This document shows positions 37,388-49,487 of a stretch of 64,000 bases of DNA, in pieces. Under the pieces are notes generated by a model that made no database searches, was not told the DNA's origin, and saw nothing but the letters and a program-made list of their open reading frames with translations. Each line of letters starts with the position of its first letter. Within the stretch, counting starts at the first letter, position 1. Source of the DNA: Mycobacterium sp. URHD0025 (GTDB lineage Bacteria; Actinomycetota; Actinomycetes; Mycobacteriales; Mycobacteriaceae); NCBI RefSeq assembly GCF_000426065.1, contig NZ_AUEQ01000011.1:1-64000 (forward strand), written 5' to 3'. The position numbers and the translations under genes are program-made.

Positions 37388-38302
37388 CTACTTGATGGTC
37401 GCGACCAGTTCGCCCGACATCTGCGCCAGCTGCGGAGCCCAGCTACCCCAGTCATGCTGGCCCCCGGCCGGCATGTCGAAGTGCCCGTTGCTGCCACCGA
37501 CCGTGCGGTAGTGCTGGTAGAAGGACCTGTTGCTGCCCTGCGCCTGATCGCAGACACCGATCATCGCGGCCGGGTCACTACACGTGAGGGTGCCCGGGCT
37601 GTATACCCAGAGCCGCGTGTTGGCGTCTGCCAGCAACTGCACGTGCACGTCGGGGTCATGCCACTTCCAGCGGCCCAGCTGTGGGGCACCCCACATGCCG
37701 TAGCTGTCCACTCCGCCGAACTGCGCCAGCCCCGCGGTGATCGCACCGTTGAGGGTGGTGGCCGACGGGGTCAGGAACCCCGACAGGGATCCGGCGAAAC
37801 GGAACCGGTCAGGGTGGAACGCGGCCAGTGTCAACGCGGCCGTGCCGCCCTGGGATGCACCCACGATCCCGTGCCCGGCCGGGGCCAGGCCCTTGTTGGC
37901 GGCCAGCCAGTCCGGCAGTTCGGCGGACAGGAAGGTCTCCCACTGCTTGCTGCCGTCCTGCTCCCAGTTGGTGTACAGGCTCCATGCTCCGCCGGCCGGG
38001 GCCGCCACCGAGATGCCGCGGCCGGCCAGGGTCGACATCGCATGACCGGCGTTGACCCAATTGCTTACGTCAGGGGCTGCGTTGAACGCGTCGAGCAGGA
38101 ACACCGCATGCGGGCCGCCACCCTGGAATGCCACCGGGATGTCGCGGCCCATCGCGGCCGAAGGAACCATCAGGTACTCGACGCCGTCGGCTCGGGCGGG
38201 CGCGCCCGTCACCGCCGATGCCGTCCACAGGCCCGCACCGAGTACCACGGCCGACATAACCGGCAGCATCGCCCGCATCAGACTCAACGCACGTCTCATC
38301 AT
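37388..38302 (-). CDS. fbpD: MPT51/FbpD-like antigen 85-related protein
   Basis: The 304-residue secreted alpha/beta-hydrolase-fold protein of the antigen 85 group has a signal peptide and the MPT51 marks [34 protein letters not shown] and NGHFDMPAGG. M. tuberculosis MPT51 lacks the catalytic triad. Here the nucleophile position keeps Ser150 (VGASQGG) and the histidine position keeps His283 (GQHDWGSW), while the acidic residue of the triad is not apparent. The ATG at 38302 follows AGGAGAGG; the next ATG (38299) is equally possible. It sits downstream of fbpA on the same strand. Confidence 0.88.
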   Translation of the reverse strand: MMRRALSLMRAMLPVMSAVVLGAGLWTASAVTGAPARADGVEYLMVPSAAMGRDIPVAFQGGGPHAVFLLDAFNAAPDVSNWVNAGHAMSTLAGRGISVAAPAGGAWSLYTNWEQDGSKQWETFLSAELPDWLAANKGLAPAGHGIVGASQGGTAALTLAAFHPDRFRFAGSLSGFLTPSATTLNGAITAGLAQFGGVDSYGMWGAPQLGRWKWHDPDVHVQLLADANTRLWVYSPGTLTCSDPAAMIGVCDQAQGSNRSFYQHYRTVGGSNGHFDMPAGGQHDWGSWAPQLAQMSGELVATIK

Positions 38303-38355
38303 CAACCTCTCCTGCTGCCGGTCGTTCGAAGTGCCCCCGCACACGTAACCCGCGT

Positions 38356-38369
38356 TGTAGTGAACCACA
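38356..38369 (-). promoter_or_regulatory. 14-bp element upstream of fbpD
   Basis: TGTGGTTCACTACA (read on the minus strand) lies 54 bp before the fbpD start. It matches the element upstream of fbpA at 39568-39581 in 13 of 14 positions. This suggests a shared promoter or operator. Confidence 0.5.
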
Positions 38370-38425
38370 TCGCAACCACAGCCGGGGCGTCAAACGCCCG
38401 AGCGTGAATGTGCCCGGAAACGGCT

Positions 38426-38459
38426 GACGGCGGCGACCCCGTGAGGGATCGCCGCCGTC
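38426..38459 (-). terminator. Terminator hairpin after fbpA
   Basis: GACGGCGGCGA (38426-38436) pairs perfectly with TCGCCGCCGTC (38449-38459) across a 12-base loop whose outer bases can pair further. It starts 27 bp after the fbpA stop, so fbpA and fbpD are probably separate transcripts. Confidence 0.75.
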
Positions 38460-38485
38460 TTCCGTGTCTACTCTGTCCCGTCCGC

Positions 38486-39556
<1,071 letters not shown>

Positions 39557-39567
39557 TCACGTGCCCG

Positions 39568-39581
39568 TGTAGTCAACCACA
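39568..39581 (-). promoter_or_regulatory. 14-bp element upstream of fbpA
   Basis: TGTGGTTGACTACA (minus strand) lies 75 bp before the fbpA start and contains a TTGACT -35-like hexamer. It matches the fbpD element in 13 of 14 positions. Confidence 0.55.
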
Positions 39582-39628
39582 CGAACGCGTGGTGCTTCTC
39601 TGCAGCAGTTGTCGTCCCTGATCGCCCC

Positions 39629-39826
39629 TCAGCCGTCGATGGTCGCGATCAGGTCTGGTTGAAGTGCCTGCGACGGAGCCGCCCCGCATGGCCGGGCGGA
39701 GCACTCCGGTGTGAGCAAGGTCTCGCGTTGACGGGTGTCCACGGCGGGCGGCACGCGGTGAGACGCGGCGACCGCGGACAAGCACCGGCCCCGGTGGCGC
39801 TTCGCGTAGACACCAGAGGTCAACAT
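39629..39826 (-). pseudogene. Possible remnant of a mycolyltransferase gene
   Basis: A 65-codon frame ends in APSQALQPDLIATIDG-stop, which resembles the C-termini of FbpD (WAPQLAQMSGELVATIK) and FbpA ([13 protein letters not shown]). Upstream the DNA reads as D-L-W and, after a one-base shift, V-Y, like the RLWVY strand of the antigen 85 family, at roughly the right distance from the end. No active-site region remains. From memory, M. smegmatis has an additional antigen 85-type gene at this spot. This is a weak but coherent match. Confidence 0.35.
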
Positions 39827-39898
39827 CGGTTTTTCGTACCGTCCATTTCAAGATCTGTGCACAGGCTCGTCTGGGTATCGACGCCAACCGGCCAAGCG

Positions 39899-41905
39899 TT
39901 ACGGGCCCGTGGCCGGCATACCCGTGTACGGCGGCTTCTTCGGCTCGGGCACCGGCAGACCACACCGCTTCAGGTCATAGAGCGGCACCCGGTCGATCCG
40001 GTACTTCGTGAACTCGTACGCGTGCGCGAGGTTGGACAGGAACCGCCGCGGGCTCATCTCCCCGCGCACCGAGTTGAGCATCGACTCGGTGGCCGGGCAC
40101 GCGAGTGCGGCCTGGGCCTGCGCGATCCACTCCTCGTCCAGGTAGAGCGGGATGTAGGGCCGGGTCTTGAGGAACGGCCCCTCGGCCACCGCCCAGTCCG
40201 GGAACAGGTTCTTGTCGTGGCCGATACGACCGTCGGTCAACCGTTGGGTGTGCATCGCCAGCGGATTGGTCAGGCCGATCTGGTCGATGACCCGCACGTC
40301 GAGCCCGACGTTCATGCCGAGCATGCCCATGTTGGTGAAGAACACGGTGTGCGGCGTCTTGAGCGCCCGCCGCTCGGCCGGAGACAGGCCCGGCGGAGGC
40401 GGATAGGCGGGGACGACGTCCCACTGGTCGTAATTTCCCGAAGGCAACAGCAGCGCCCCGTCGGGGGTGTTGTCGATCGCGGTCAGCACCGCCCGCATGC
40501 GCGGGTAGTCCAGGTAGTCGGCAGCGGTCAGCGGATGCGCGTGACCGGTGGCCTGTGAGTAGAACCGCCGCTCGTCGACGATGCCGGTGTAGGTGACGTG
40601 GGTGCCGTCGGCGCCAAGGCCGGGCGAGTTGGCGGCCCAGATCGACCAGCCCGCGACCGCGGCCCACAGCACGCTGGTCGCCGCGGCCAGCAGATAGCCC
40701 GTCTCCCTGGTGAACTTGGTGCCGTCGGGCAGCACGACAGGGATCACCGCGACGGGCATCAGCAGGCAGAACAACGGTGTCAACAACACGCGGCCGTGCA
40801 TGAAGTCGCCGCCCTGGCGAATCCAGTAGATGCCTTGCAGTAGTCCGCTGACGAACATGAAAAGCACTACGGCAGCGGGGCTTTGAACAGTCCGGGCCAA
40901 CCAGCCGTAGCCGCGGGGCACCTGATGACGCACCCACCACGGCCGGGTACGCGTGGTGAGCAGAACCACGCCCAGCGCGGCCAGCAACATCACCGGCACC
41001 CAAATCAGATAGGGCTTGTTGAAATTGGTGAGGTAGGTGAATCCCTGCGACCACTTGGCGCCCGAGGCGTCCTTGGCCACCGCGGTGCCCGGCACCAGCA
41101 GCCCGTAGTAACCCATCCGGAAGATCTGATAGGCAACGGGCAGCAGCCCACCGGCCACCATGATCAGGACCCGGCGCCGCCAACCCCGCGCGGCGATCAG
41201 CATCATCACCAGCGCGCCGACACCGATCAACGCCAGCTCCGGGCGGATCAGCACACTCAGCCCCGCCACCGCGGCCAGCGCTCCCTCGAAGAAGCGCCCG
41301 GTTGCCGCGGGAGACGCGCGCAGCGCCTGCGACCAGGACACCATCATCCACCAAAGCAAGCCCAAATAGGCCAGCACCAAACCGTTTTCGAGTCCGGAGG
41401 TGGCGAAGTCACGTGCCGGCGGGACGGCGATGTAGACCAGCGCACCGGCGGGCAGCAGCAGCGCCCGCCGGCCCTGCAGGCTCGGGGCGTACAGCCGGCC
41501 GGTGCCGAGCATCGCCAGCACGACACCGAGCACGCTCAGCGTCAGCGCCAGGGCCAGCGCCACGTACTCCATGCGGACCGGACCACCGAGCCACGCGCCC
41601 AGCGTCACCAGGTACGTCCACACGGTGGAGGTGTTGGCCTCGATCCGCTCGCCCGCGTTGAAGACCGGGCCGTTGCCCGCCAACAGGTTTCGAACCGTGC
41701 GCAGCACGATCAAGCCGTCGTCGGCGATCCAGCGGCGCTGCCAGGCTCCCCAGCCGAACAGGACGGCCACCACCACGACACTGATCCACAGACTGACCCG
41801 CACCGTGACGTCGTACGGAAATGCCGGCGAGCGCGCGAGCCGGTTGCTCACGCCGCCGGCCAGGCGGCGCAGCGTAATCCGGTCAGCTGAAGTAGATGGC
41901 TGCAC
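39899..41905 (-). CDS. aftB: Terminal beta-(1,2)-arabinofuranosyltransferase AftB
   Basis: AftB adds the last beta-1,2-linked arabinofuranose to arabinan, creating the acceptor sites for mycolylation. The 668-residue GT-C membrane enzyme has about ten helices up to residue 430. The first extracytoplasmic loop holds the acidic pair WIADDGLIVLRTVRN, and a soluble C-terminal domain follows. The GTG at 41905 overlaps the ubiA 3' end by 23 bp, so aftB is the last gene of the glf operon. Confidence 0.92.
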   Translation of the reverse strand: MQPSTSADRITLRRLAGGVSNRLARSPAFPYDVTVRVSLWISVVVVAVLFGWGAWQRRWIADDGLIVLRTVRNLLAGNGPVFNAGERIEANTSTVWTYLVTLGAWLGGPVRMEYVALALALTLSVLGVVLAMLGTGRLYAPSLQGRRALLLPAGALVYIAVPPARDFATSGLENGLVLAYLGLLWWMMVSWSQALRASPAATGRFFEGALAAVAGLSVLIRPELALIGVGALVMMLIAARGWRRRVLIMVAGGLLPVAYQIFRMGYYGLLVPGTAVAKDASGAKWSQGFTYLTNFNKPYLIWVPVMLLAALGVVLLTTRTRPWWVRHQVPRGYGWLARTVQSPAAVVLFMFVSGLLQGIYWIRQGGDFMHGRVLLTPLFCLLMPVAVIPVVLPDGTKFTRETGYLLAAATSVLWAAVAGWSIWAANSPGLGADGTHVTYTGIVDERRFYSQATGHAHPLTAADYLDYPRMRAVLTAIDNTPDGALLLPSGNYDQWDVVPAYPPPPGLSPAERRALKTPHTVFFTNMGMLGMNVGLDVRVIDQIGLTNPLAMHTQRLTDGRIGHDKNLFPDWAVAEGPFLKTRPYIPLYLDEEWIAQAQAALACPATESMLNSVRGEMSPRRFLSNLAHAYEFTKYRIDRVPLYDLKRCGLPVPEPKKPPYTGMPATGP

Positions 41906-42824
41906 CGATGGTTCCGATCCAGGCCAGGAACAGAATCTGCAGCACTCGGTCTTTCAGCGCAATCTCCTCAGGCTCACCGGCGATGCCACCGTCGATGTCA
42001 ACCGCATAGCGCAGGATCGCGATGGTGAACGGAACCATCGTGATCGCGTACCAGGAAGCATCCTGGCCATCGAGGCCAAGGGCATCGGTGGCACTGTCGC
42101 GCCCGAATGCCCACAGCCCGTAGCAGAGCACCATCGCCGTGGCCGACAGCGTCCACACGAAGCGCAGGTAGCTACTCGTGTAGCTCTCCAACGACTTACG
42201 GATCTTGGCTCCGGTGCGCTCGGCCAATTGCAGTTCGGCGAACCGCTTTCCGGCCGCCATGAACAGTGAGCCGAAGGCCATCACCAACAGGAACCATTGC
42301 GACAGCGGGATGTCGGCGGCCACACCACCGGCGATGGCCCGGAGCAGGAACCCCGAGGACACGATGCAGATGTCGAGCACCGCCTGGTGCTTGAGGCCGA
42401 AGCAGTAGGCCAGCTGGATGGCGATGTACACCGCCATCACCAGTGCCAGATCCGGTGTCAGCAGCCATGAGATGCCCAGTGAGGCCACCGCGAGCACCAC
42501 GGCGAGCGTGTAGGCCATCCATTCGGGCACCACACCCGCGGCGATGGGCCGGAACCGTTTCGTGGGATGCGCGCGATCGGCCTCCACGTCGCGTGCGTCG
42601 TTGACCAGATAGATCGACGACGCGGCCAGGCAGAACACCACGAACGCGATGGCGACCTTGTAGCCGAGGTCCGCGTAGTCGTACTCGATCCCGCTGCCGA
42701 CGGCCGCCAGCGGCGCGGCCAGCACGAGCAGGTTCTTGATCCACTGCCGCGGCCTGATCGCCTTGATCAGGCCGGTCGCCAGATTCTTGGGCGGACCGGC
42801 CTCCGGCTGTGCTTCCTCACTCAT
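41883..42824 (-). CDS. ubiA: Decaprenyl-phosphate 5-phosphoribosyltransferase UbiA (Rv3806c)
   Basis: This enzyme joins phosphoribosyl pyrophosphate to decaprenyl phosphate, the first committed step to decaprenyl-phosphoryl-arabinose. The 313-residue UbiA-superfamily membrane protein carries the NDxxDxxxD motif (Asn75 to Asp83 in LVNDARDVEADRAHPTKRFR) and a second acidic motif YAVDIDGG. The ATG at 42824 overlaps the phosphatase stop by four bases. Its product is dephosphorylated by the PAP2 enzyme encoded just upstream. Confidence 0.94.
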   Translation of the reverse strand: MSEEAQPEAGPPKNLATGLIKAIRPRQWIKNLLVLAAPLAAVGSGIEYDYADLGYKVAIAFVVFCLAASSIYLVNDARDVEADRAHPTKRFRPIAAGVVPEWMAYTLAVVLAVASLGISWLLTPDLALVMAVYIAIQLAYCFGLKHQAVLDICIVSSGFLLRAIAGGVAADIPLSQWFLLVMAFGSLFMAAGKRFAELQLAERTGAKIRKSLESYTSSYLRFVWTLSATAMVLCYGLWAFGRDSATDALGLDGQDASWYAITMVPFTIAILRYAVDIDGGIAGEPEEIALKDRVLQILFLAWIGTIGAAIYFS

Positions 42825-43354
42825 CGGCCACAGTCTCCTTCGGCCCCGACCCCGGCAGTTCTTCCGACCACAGAGCCCACGAGCGTCCCCACGGCCACGC
42901 CGGTGAGTACGTCGGTGGGGTAGTGCACGCCCAGCACCAGGCGCGACAGCGCCATCGGCACCACCAGTACCGCGCGCAGCGGCAGACCCGTGGTCCGGGC
43001 CAGCAGGACGGCGGCCGCCGTCGTCGAAGTGGCATGTGCCGACGGGAAACTCAGCCGGCTCGGCGTCCCGACGTTGACCGCGATATCGGGATGGTGCGGC
43101 CGCTCCCGGCGCACCACCCGCTTGATCAGGACGGCGGCGGCATGGGCCACGAAGGCACCGACACCCACGGCCAGCCATGACTTTCGCTTGGCCGGCTGGG
43201 CCAGCGCACCGGCGGCCGCGACGGCGAGCCACCCGAGACTGTGCTCACCGAAGTGCGACAGCGCACGCGCGCCGCTCAGCACGCCGGGCCGGCTGGCCAG
43301 GGCGGACTGCACGGCGACCAACACGGCGTCCTCGCCGCGCGGGGCATCGGTCAT
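42821..43354 (-). CDS. PAP2-family phosphatase (Rv3807c ortholog)
   Basis: The 177-residue membrane phosphatase has the three type-2 PAP motifs: KRVVRRERP, FPSAHAT and SRLVLGVHYPTD. By position between ubiA and glfT2 it is the likely decaprenyl-phosphoryl-5-phosphoribose phosphatase that removes the 5-phosphate before DprE1 acts. The ATG at 43354 is one base after the glfT2 stop, and the 3' end overlaps ubiA by four bases. Confidence 0.88.
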   Translation of the reverse strand: MTDAPRGEDAVLVAVQSALASRPGVLSGARALSHFGEHSLGWLAVAAAGALAQPAKRKSWLAVGVGAFVAHAAAVLIKRVVRRERPHHPDIAVNVGTPSRLSFPSAHATSTTAAAVLLARTTGLPLRAVLVVPMALSRLVLGVHYPTDVLTGVAVGTLVGSVVGRTAGVGAEGDCGR

Positions 43355-43355
43355 G

Positions 43356-46603
<3,248 letters not shown>

Positions 46604-46629
46604 TCAATATCGTCACTTTAGACCCACGA

Positions 46630-46647
46630 GTAACAGCCTTAACATCG
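46630..46647. promoter_or_regulatory. Two abutting 9-mers upstream of erp, MtrA-like
   Basis: GTAACAGCC and TTAACATCG stand end to end in the 239-bp glf-erp gap. MtrA of mycobacteria is reported to bind direct repeats of a 9-mer like GTCACAGCG. The phasing fits exactly, but the bases fit only in part. The bound factor is inferred. Confidence 0.4.
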
Positions 46648-46767
46648 ATCTCGTTGGTACTCATGGGCTTCACAGCACCTGGTCCGGAATGCCGATGAAG
46701 CAAGCGGAGCGCACCCCGTGCGATCCGAAATGCAGTCCTTAACTGCAAACATATTGAGGAGACTTCC

Positions 46768-47733
46768 GTGCCGAACCGCCGTCGACGCAAGCTCTCGACA
46801 GCCATGAGCGCAGTCGCCGCAGTGGCAGTCGCAAGTCCAGTCGCTCTTGTCGCCGTATCGCAGCTTTCCCCCGCACCCCAGGAGCGGGAGTTCACCCAGG
46901 CCGCGCTGGTCACCGACCTTCCGGGTGAACTGATGTCCGCCCTCTCGCAGGGCCTGTCGCAGTTCGGCGTCAACCTGCCGCCGATGCCCATGCTGGGCGG
47001 CACCTCGCCGACCCCGACGCTCGGCTCGCCGAGCCTGACCTCTCCCGGTCTGACCTCTCCCGGTCTGGCGTCTCCGGGTCTGACGTCACCGGGTCTCACC
47101 TCGCCGGGCCTGACGTCACCGGGTCTGACCTCGCCGGGCCTGACCTCGCCGGGCCTCACGTCGCCGGGCCTGACTTCCCCCGACGCAGGCCTGACCAGCC
47201 CCAACGGGCTGTCGCCCACCGCGGGCTCGCCGGCGGGTGCACTGCCGTCGGCGACCGGGTCGCTCACCGATCCGGCACTGTCCCCGGCCGGCGCGGGTTC
47301 GCTGACCAATCCGGCACTGACTCCGCCGACCGGCGGGCTCACCAACCCGGCGCTCACCCCCGGCGCCGCACCGGGTGGGTTGACCACTACCCCGGCAGGC
47401 CTGGGCGGGGGCCTGACCTCGCCGACGGGTCTCGACCCGTCACTGTCCGGCGGCCTGCCAACCCCGGGTGAGGTGCCGATCTCGTCCCCGATCGGAATGG
47501 ATCCGAGCGCGGGCACCTACCCGCTCCTCGGCGCCGATCCGTCGCTGTCCGCGATGCCGGCCACCAGCAGCGGCGGTGGCGGTCTGTTCGGCGATCTGTC
47601 CAGCGCGGCCCAGCAGCTCGGCGCCGGCCAGGCCATCGACCTGCTCAAGGGCATGGTCATGCCGGCGATCACCTCGGCCATGAAGCCGCCGGTGCCCGCA
47701 CCGCCGGTCCCGGCCCCCGCGCCGGCCCCGTAG
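46768..47733 (+). CDS. erp: Exported repetitive protein Erp (PirG)
   Basis: Erp is a secreted, surface-located mycobacterial protein needed for normal envelope and, in pathogens, for virulence. The 321-residue product has a signal peptide (RRRRKLSTAMSAVAAVAVA), a conserved N-terminal part and nine PGL(T/A)S pentapeptides at about residues 93-137. A Pro/Gly-rich variable part follows, then a conserved C-terminal helix region (SSAAQQLGAGQAIDLLKGMV) and a Pro-Ala tail. The GTG at 46768 has a perfect GAGGAG site. A strong hairpin follows the stop. Confidence 0.93.
   Translation: MPNRRRRKLSTAMSAVAAVAVASPVALVAVSQLSPAPQEREFTQAALVTDLPGELMSALSQGLSQFGVNLPPMPMLGGTSPTPTLGSPSLTSPGLTSPGLASPGLTSPGLTSPGLTSPGLTSPGLTSPGLTSPGLTSPDAGLTSPNGLSPTAGSPAGALPSATGSLTDPALSPAGAGSLTNPALTPPTGGLTNPALTPGAAPGGLTTTPAGLGGGLTSPTGLDPSLSGGLPTPGEVPISSPIGMDPSAGTYPLLGADPSLSAMPATSSGGGGLFGDLSSAAQQLGAGQAIDLLKGMVMPAITSAMKPPVPAPPVPAPAPAP
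47044..47178 (+). repeat. Nine 15-bp repeats encoding PGL(T/A)S in erp
   Basis: The block is exactly 135 bp, nine in-frame 15-bp units that differ mostly at third codon positions. One unit encodes PGLAS. Repeat number is known to differ between mycobacterial species. Confidence 0.95.
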
Positions 47734-47753
47734 AGATAAGGCTCGGTTAGAAG

Positions 47754-47792
47754 AACGGCACCGCAGAAGCCATCCGGCTCTGCGGTGCCGTT
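47754..47792 (+). terminator. Terminator after erp
   Basis: AACGGCACCGCAGAAGCC pairs with GGCTCTGCGGTGCCGTT around a 4-base loop, a stem of 17 bp with one bulged base. It begins 21 bp after the erp stop. Confidence 0.88.
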
Positions 47793-47821
47793 GCCGGTTA
47801 AAACGACGCGCGGGCCGTGTC

Positions 47822-47858
47822 GAAACATTCGTAACATCAGACCCATACGTAACATCAG
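47822..47858 (+). promoter_or_regulatory. csp promoter with 9-bp-phased repeats
   Basis: CGTAACATCAG occurs exactly at 47830-47840 and again at 47848-47858, 18 bp apart, and GAAACATTC lies one 9-bp step before the first. TAACAT (47850-47855) inside the second copy is a -10 hexamer six bases before the GTG at 47862, which implies a leaderless mRNA and control at the -10. The pattern resembles MtrA repeats. Confidence 0.5.
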
Positions 47859-47861
47859 TCC

Positions 47862-49466
47862 GTGCAGTCCCGCCGTTCCGCGCCGTCGATTCTCTTCACC
47901 GCACTTGCGGCGACGGTCGTCATCGTGCCGTGGGCGATCGCAGGAACAGATTCCAGCGAACCCCAAGACCCGGCCAACGCTGGTCCACAGCTCACACAGC
48001 AACCGCTCGAGAATCTCGCGGTCGGCGAGAGCATCCGCGAGATCCATCAGGACACCCCGTTCGCGATGGTCGCTCTCACGTCACCGGACCTGCGCGGCAC
48101 CGCCGCCCGGGTTCGCGCCCGCAAGGACGACGGCAGCTGGGGCCCGTGGTACCAGGCCGAGAATCTCGACGGCGTCGGCGCCGACACCCCTGGCCCACGC
48201 GGCACAGAACCGGTGTTCGTCGGACGGACCAACACCGTGCAGATCTCCGTCACGCGCGCGCCGCGGGTACCCGTCCCGCCCCCGGGGAAGACACCGGCGA
48301 AGCCCGCACTGGGCTATGTGCCCGCCAACGTGGAAGCACCCATCGGCCAGAACGTCACCGCCGTGCTGATCAGCCCGCCTCAGGCCCCTGTCGACGTCGG
48401 ACCACTGCCCACCGCAGCCATCGCACCGGGCCAGCCGCCGAACATCATCAGCCGCGCGCAATGGGGCGCCAACGAGTCCATGCGATGCGGAAACCCGGTG
48501 TACGACAAGGGGATTCGCGCCGGAATCGTCCACCACACAGCGGGCAGCAACGACTACGCGCCCCAGGATTCGGCAGGCATCGTCCGGTCGATCTACGAGT
48601 ACCACACCCGTGAGCTCGGCTGGTGCGACATCGCGTACAACTCCCTCGTCGACAAGTACGGCCAGGTTTTCGAGGGTCGCGCCGGCGGGATGGACAGGCC
48701 GGTCGAGGGTTCCCACACCGGAGGCTTCAACATCGACACCTGGGGGGTGGCGATGATGGGCGATTTCGACGTCGTGCCACCCACCGAGATCCAGGTGCGC
48801 AACACCGGCCGCCTGCTCGGCTGGCGGCTCGGCCTCGACCGCGTCGACCCGCACGCAACCGTCGTGCTCACCTCCGCCGGCGGATCCTTCACCCACTTCC
48901 CGCGCGGAGCCACCCCGACGCTTCCGGCGATCTTCACCCACCGCGACGTCGGCATCACCGACTGCCCCGGCAACGCCGCCTACGCCCAGATGGACCACAT
49001 CCGCGACATCGCCGCCCGGTTCAACAGGCCGCCCGGGCCCGAAGACCTGGCCGAACAGATGCGCGGCGGTGCGATCTACGCCCGCTGGCAGGCAGAAGGC
49101 GGTCCGGCCGGCCTACTGGGCAACCCGACCTCGCCCGAGTCCGCCGGCGCGGGGACCACCCGATACGCGACCTTCGAGCGCGGCGCCGTGTACTGGTCAC
49201 CGGAGAGCGGAGCCGAACCGATCACCGGCGCGATCTACGAGGCATGGGGCGCGCTCGGATTCGAGCGCGGCGCCCTGGGCCTGCCGACCAGTTCCGAGAT
49301 CCCCGAGCCCCAGTGGATCGTGCAGAACTTCCAGCACGGCACGCTGAACTTCGACCGCGAGAAGGGCACGGTCACCCGGGTGGTCGACGGGGTTCCGGTG
49401 GAGTTGCCGCCGCCGTCACCCGATCAGCAGCCGGTACAGCTGGAGCGCTTCACCCCGATCACCTGA
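47862..49466 (+). CDS. csp: Secreted N-acetylmuramoyl-L-alanine amidase with LGFP repeats (Rv3811/Csp)
   Basis: The 534-residue product has a signal peptide (SAPSILFTALAATVVIVPWA), an N-terminal beta-rich domain and a PGRP/amidase_2 domain (about residues 200-385). Zinc ligands are available at His224/His225 (IVHHTAG), His360 (FTHRDVG) and Cys368 (TDCPG). Two or more LGFP repeats (GGPAGLLGNPTSPE, GFERGALGLPTSSE) follow at the C-terminus and probably bind arabinogalactan-peptidoglycan. It is predicted to cut the peptide stem from the glycan. It starts with GTG 128 bp after erp. Confidence 0.88.
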   Translation: MQSRRSAPSILFTALAATVVIVPWAIAGTDSSEPQDPANAGPQLTQQPLENLAVGESIREIHQDTPFAMVALTSPDLRGTAARVRARKDDGSWGPWYQAENLDGVGADTPGPRGTEPVFVGRTNTVQISVTRAPRVPVPPPGKTPAKPALGYVPANVEAPIGQNVTAVLISPPQAPVDVGPLPTAAIAPGQPPNIISRAQWGANESMRCGNPVYDKGIRAGIVHHTAGSNDYAPQDSAGIVRSIYEYHTRELGWCDIAYNSLVDKYGQVFEGRAGGMDRPVEGSHTGGFNIDTWGVAMMGDFDVVPPTEIQVRNTGRLLGWRLGLDRVDPHATVVLTSAGGSFTHFPRGATPTLPAIFTHRDVGITDCPGNAAYAQMDHIRDIAARFNRPPGPEDLAEQMRGGAIYARWQAEGGPAGLLGNPTSPESAGAGTTRYATFERGAVYWSPESGAEPITGAIYEAWGALGFERGALGLPTSSEIPEPQWIVQNFQHGTLNFDREKGTVTRVVDGVPVELPPPSPDQQPVQLERFTPIT

Positions 49467-49487
49467 CCGATCGAAGCATCTGACGGC

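Noticed and set aside
39573..39965. A 130-codon minus-strand frame upstream of fbpA
   Set aside because: It overlaps the aftB 3' end and reads as an Arg-rich frame with no domain; only the 39629-39826 frame shows any family likeness.
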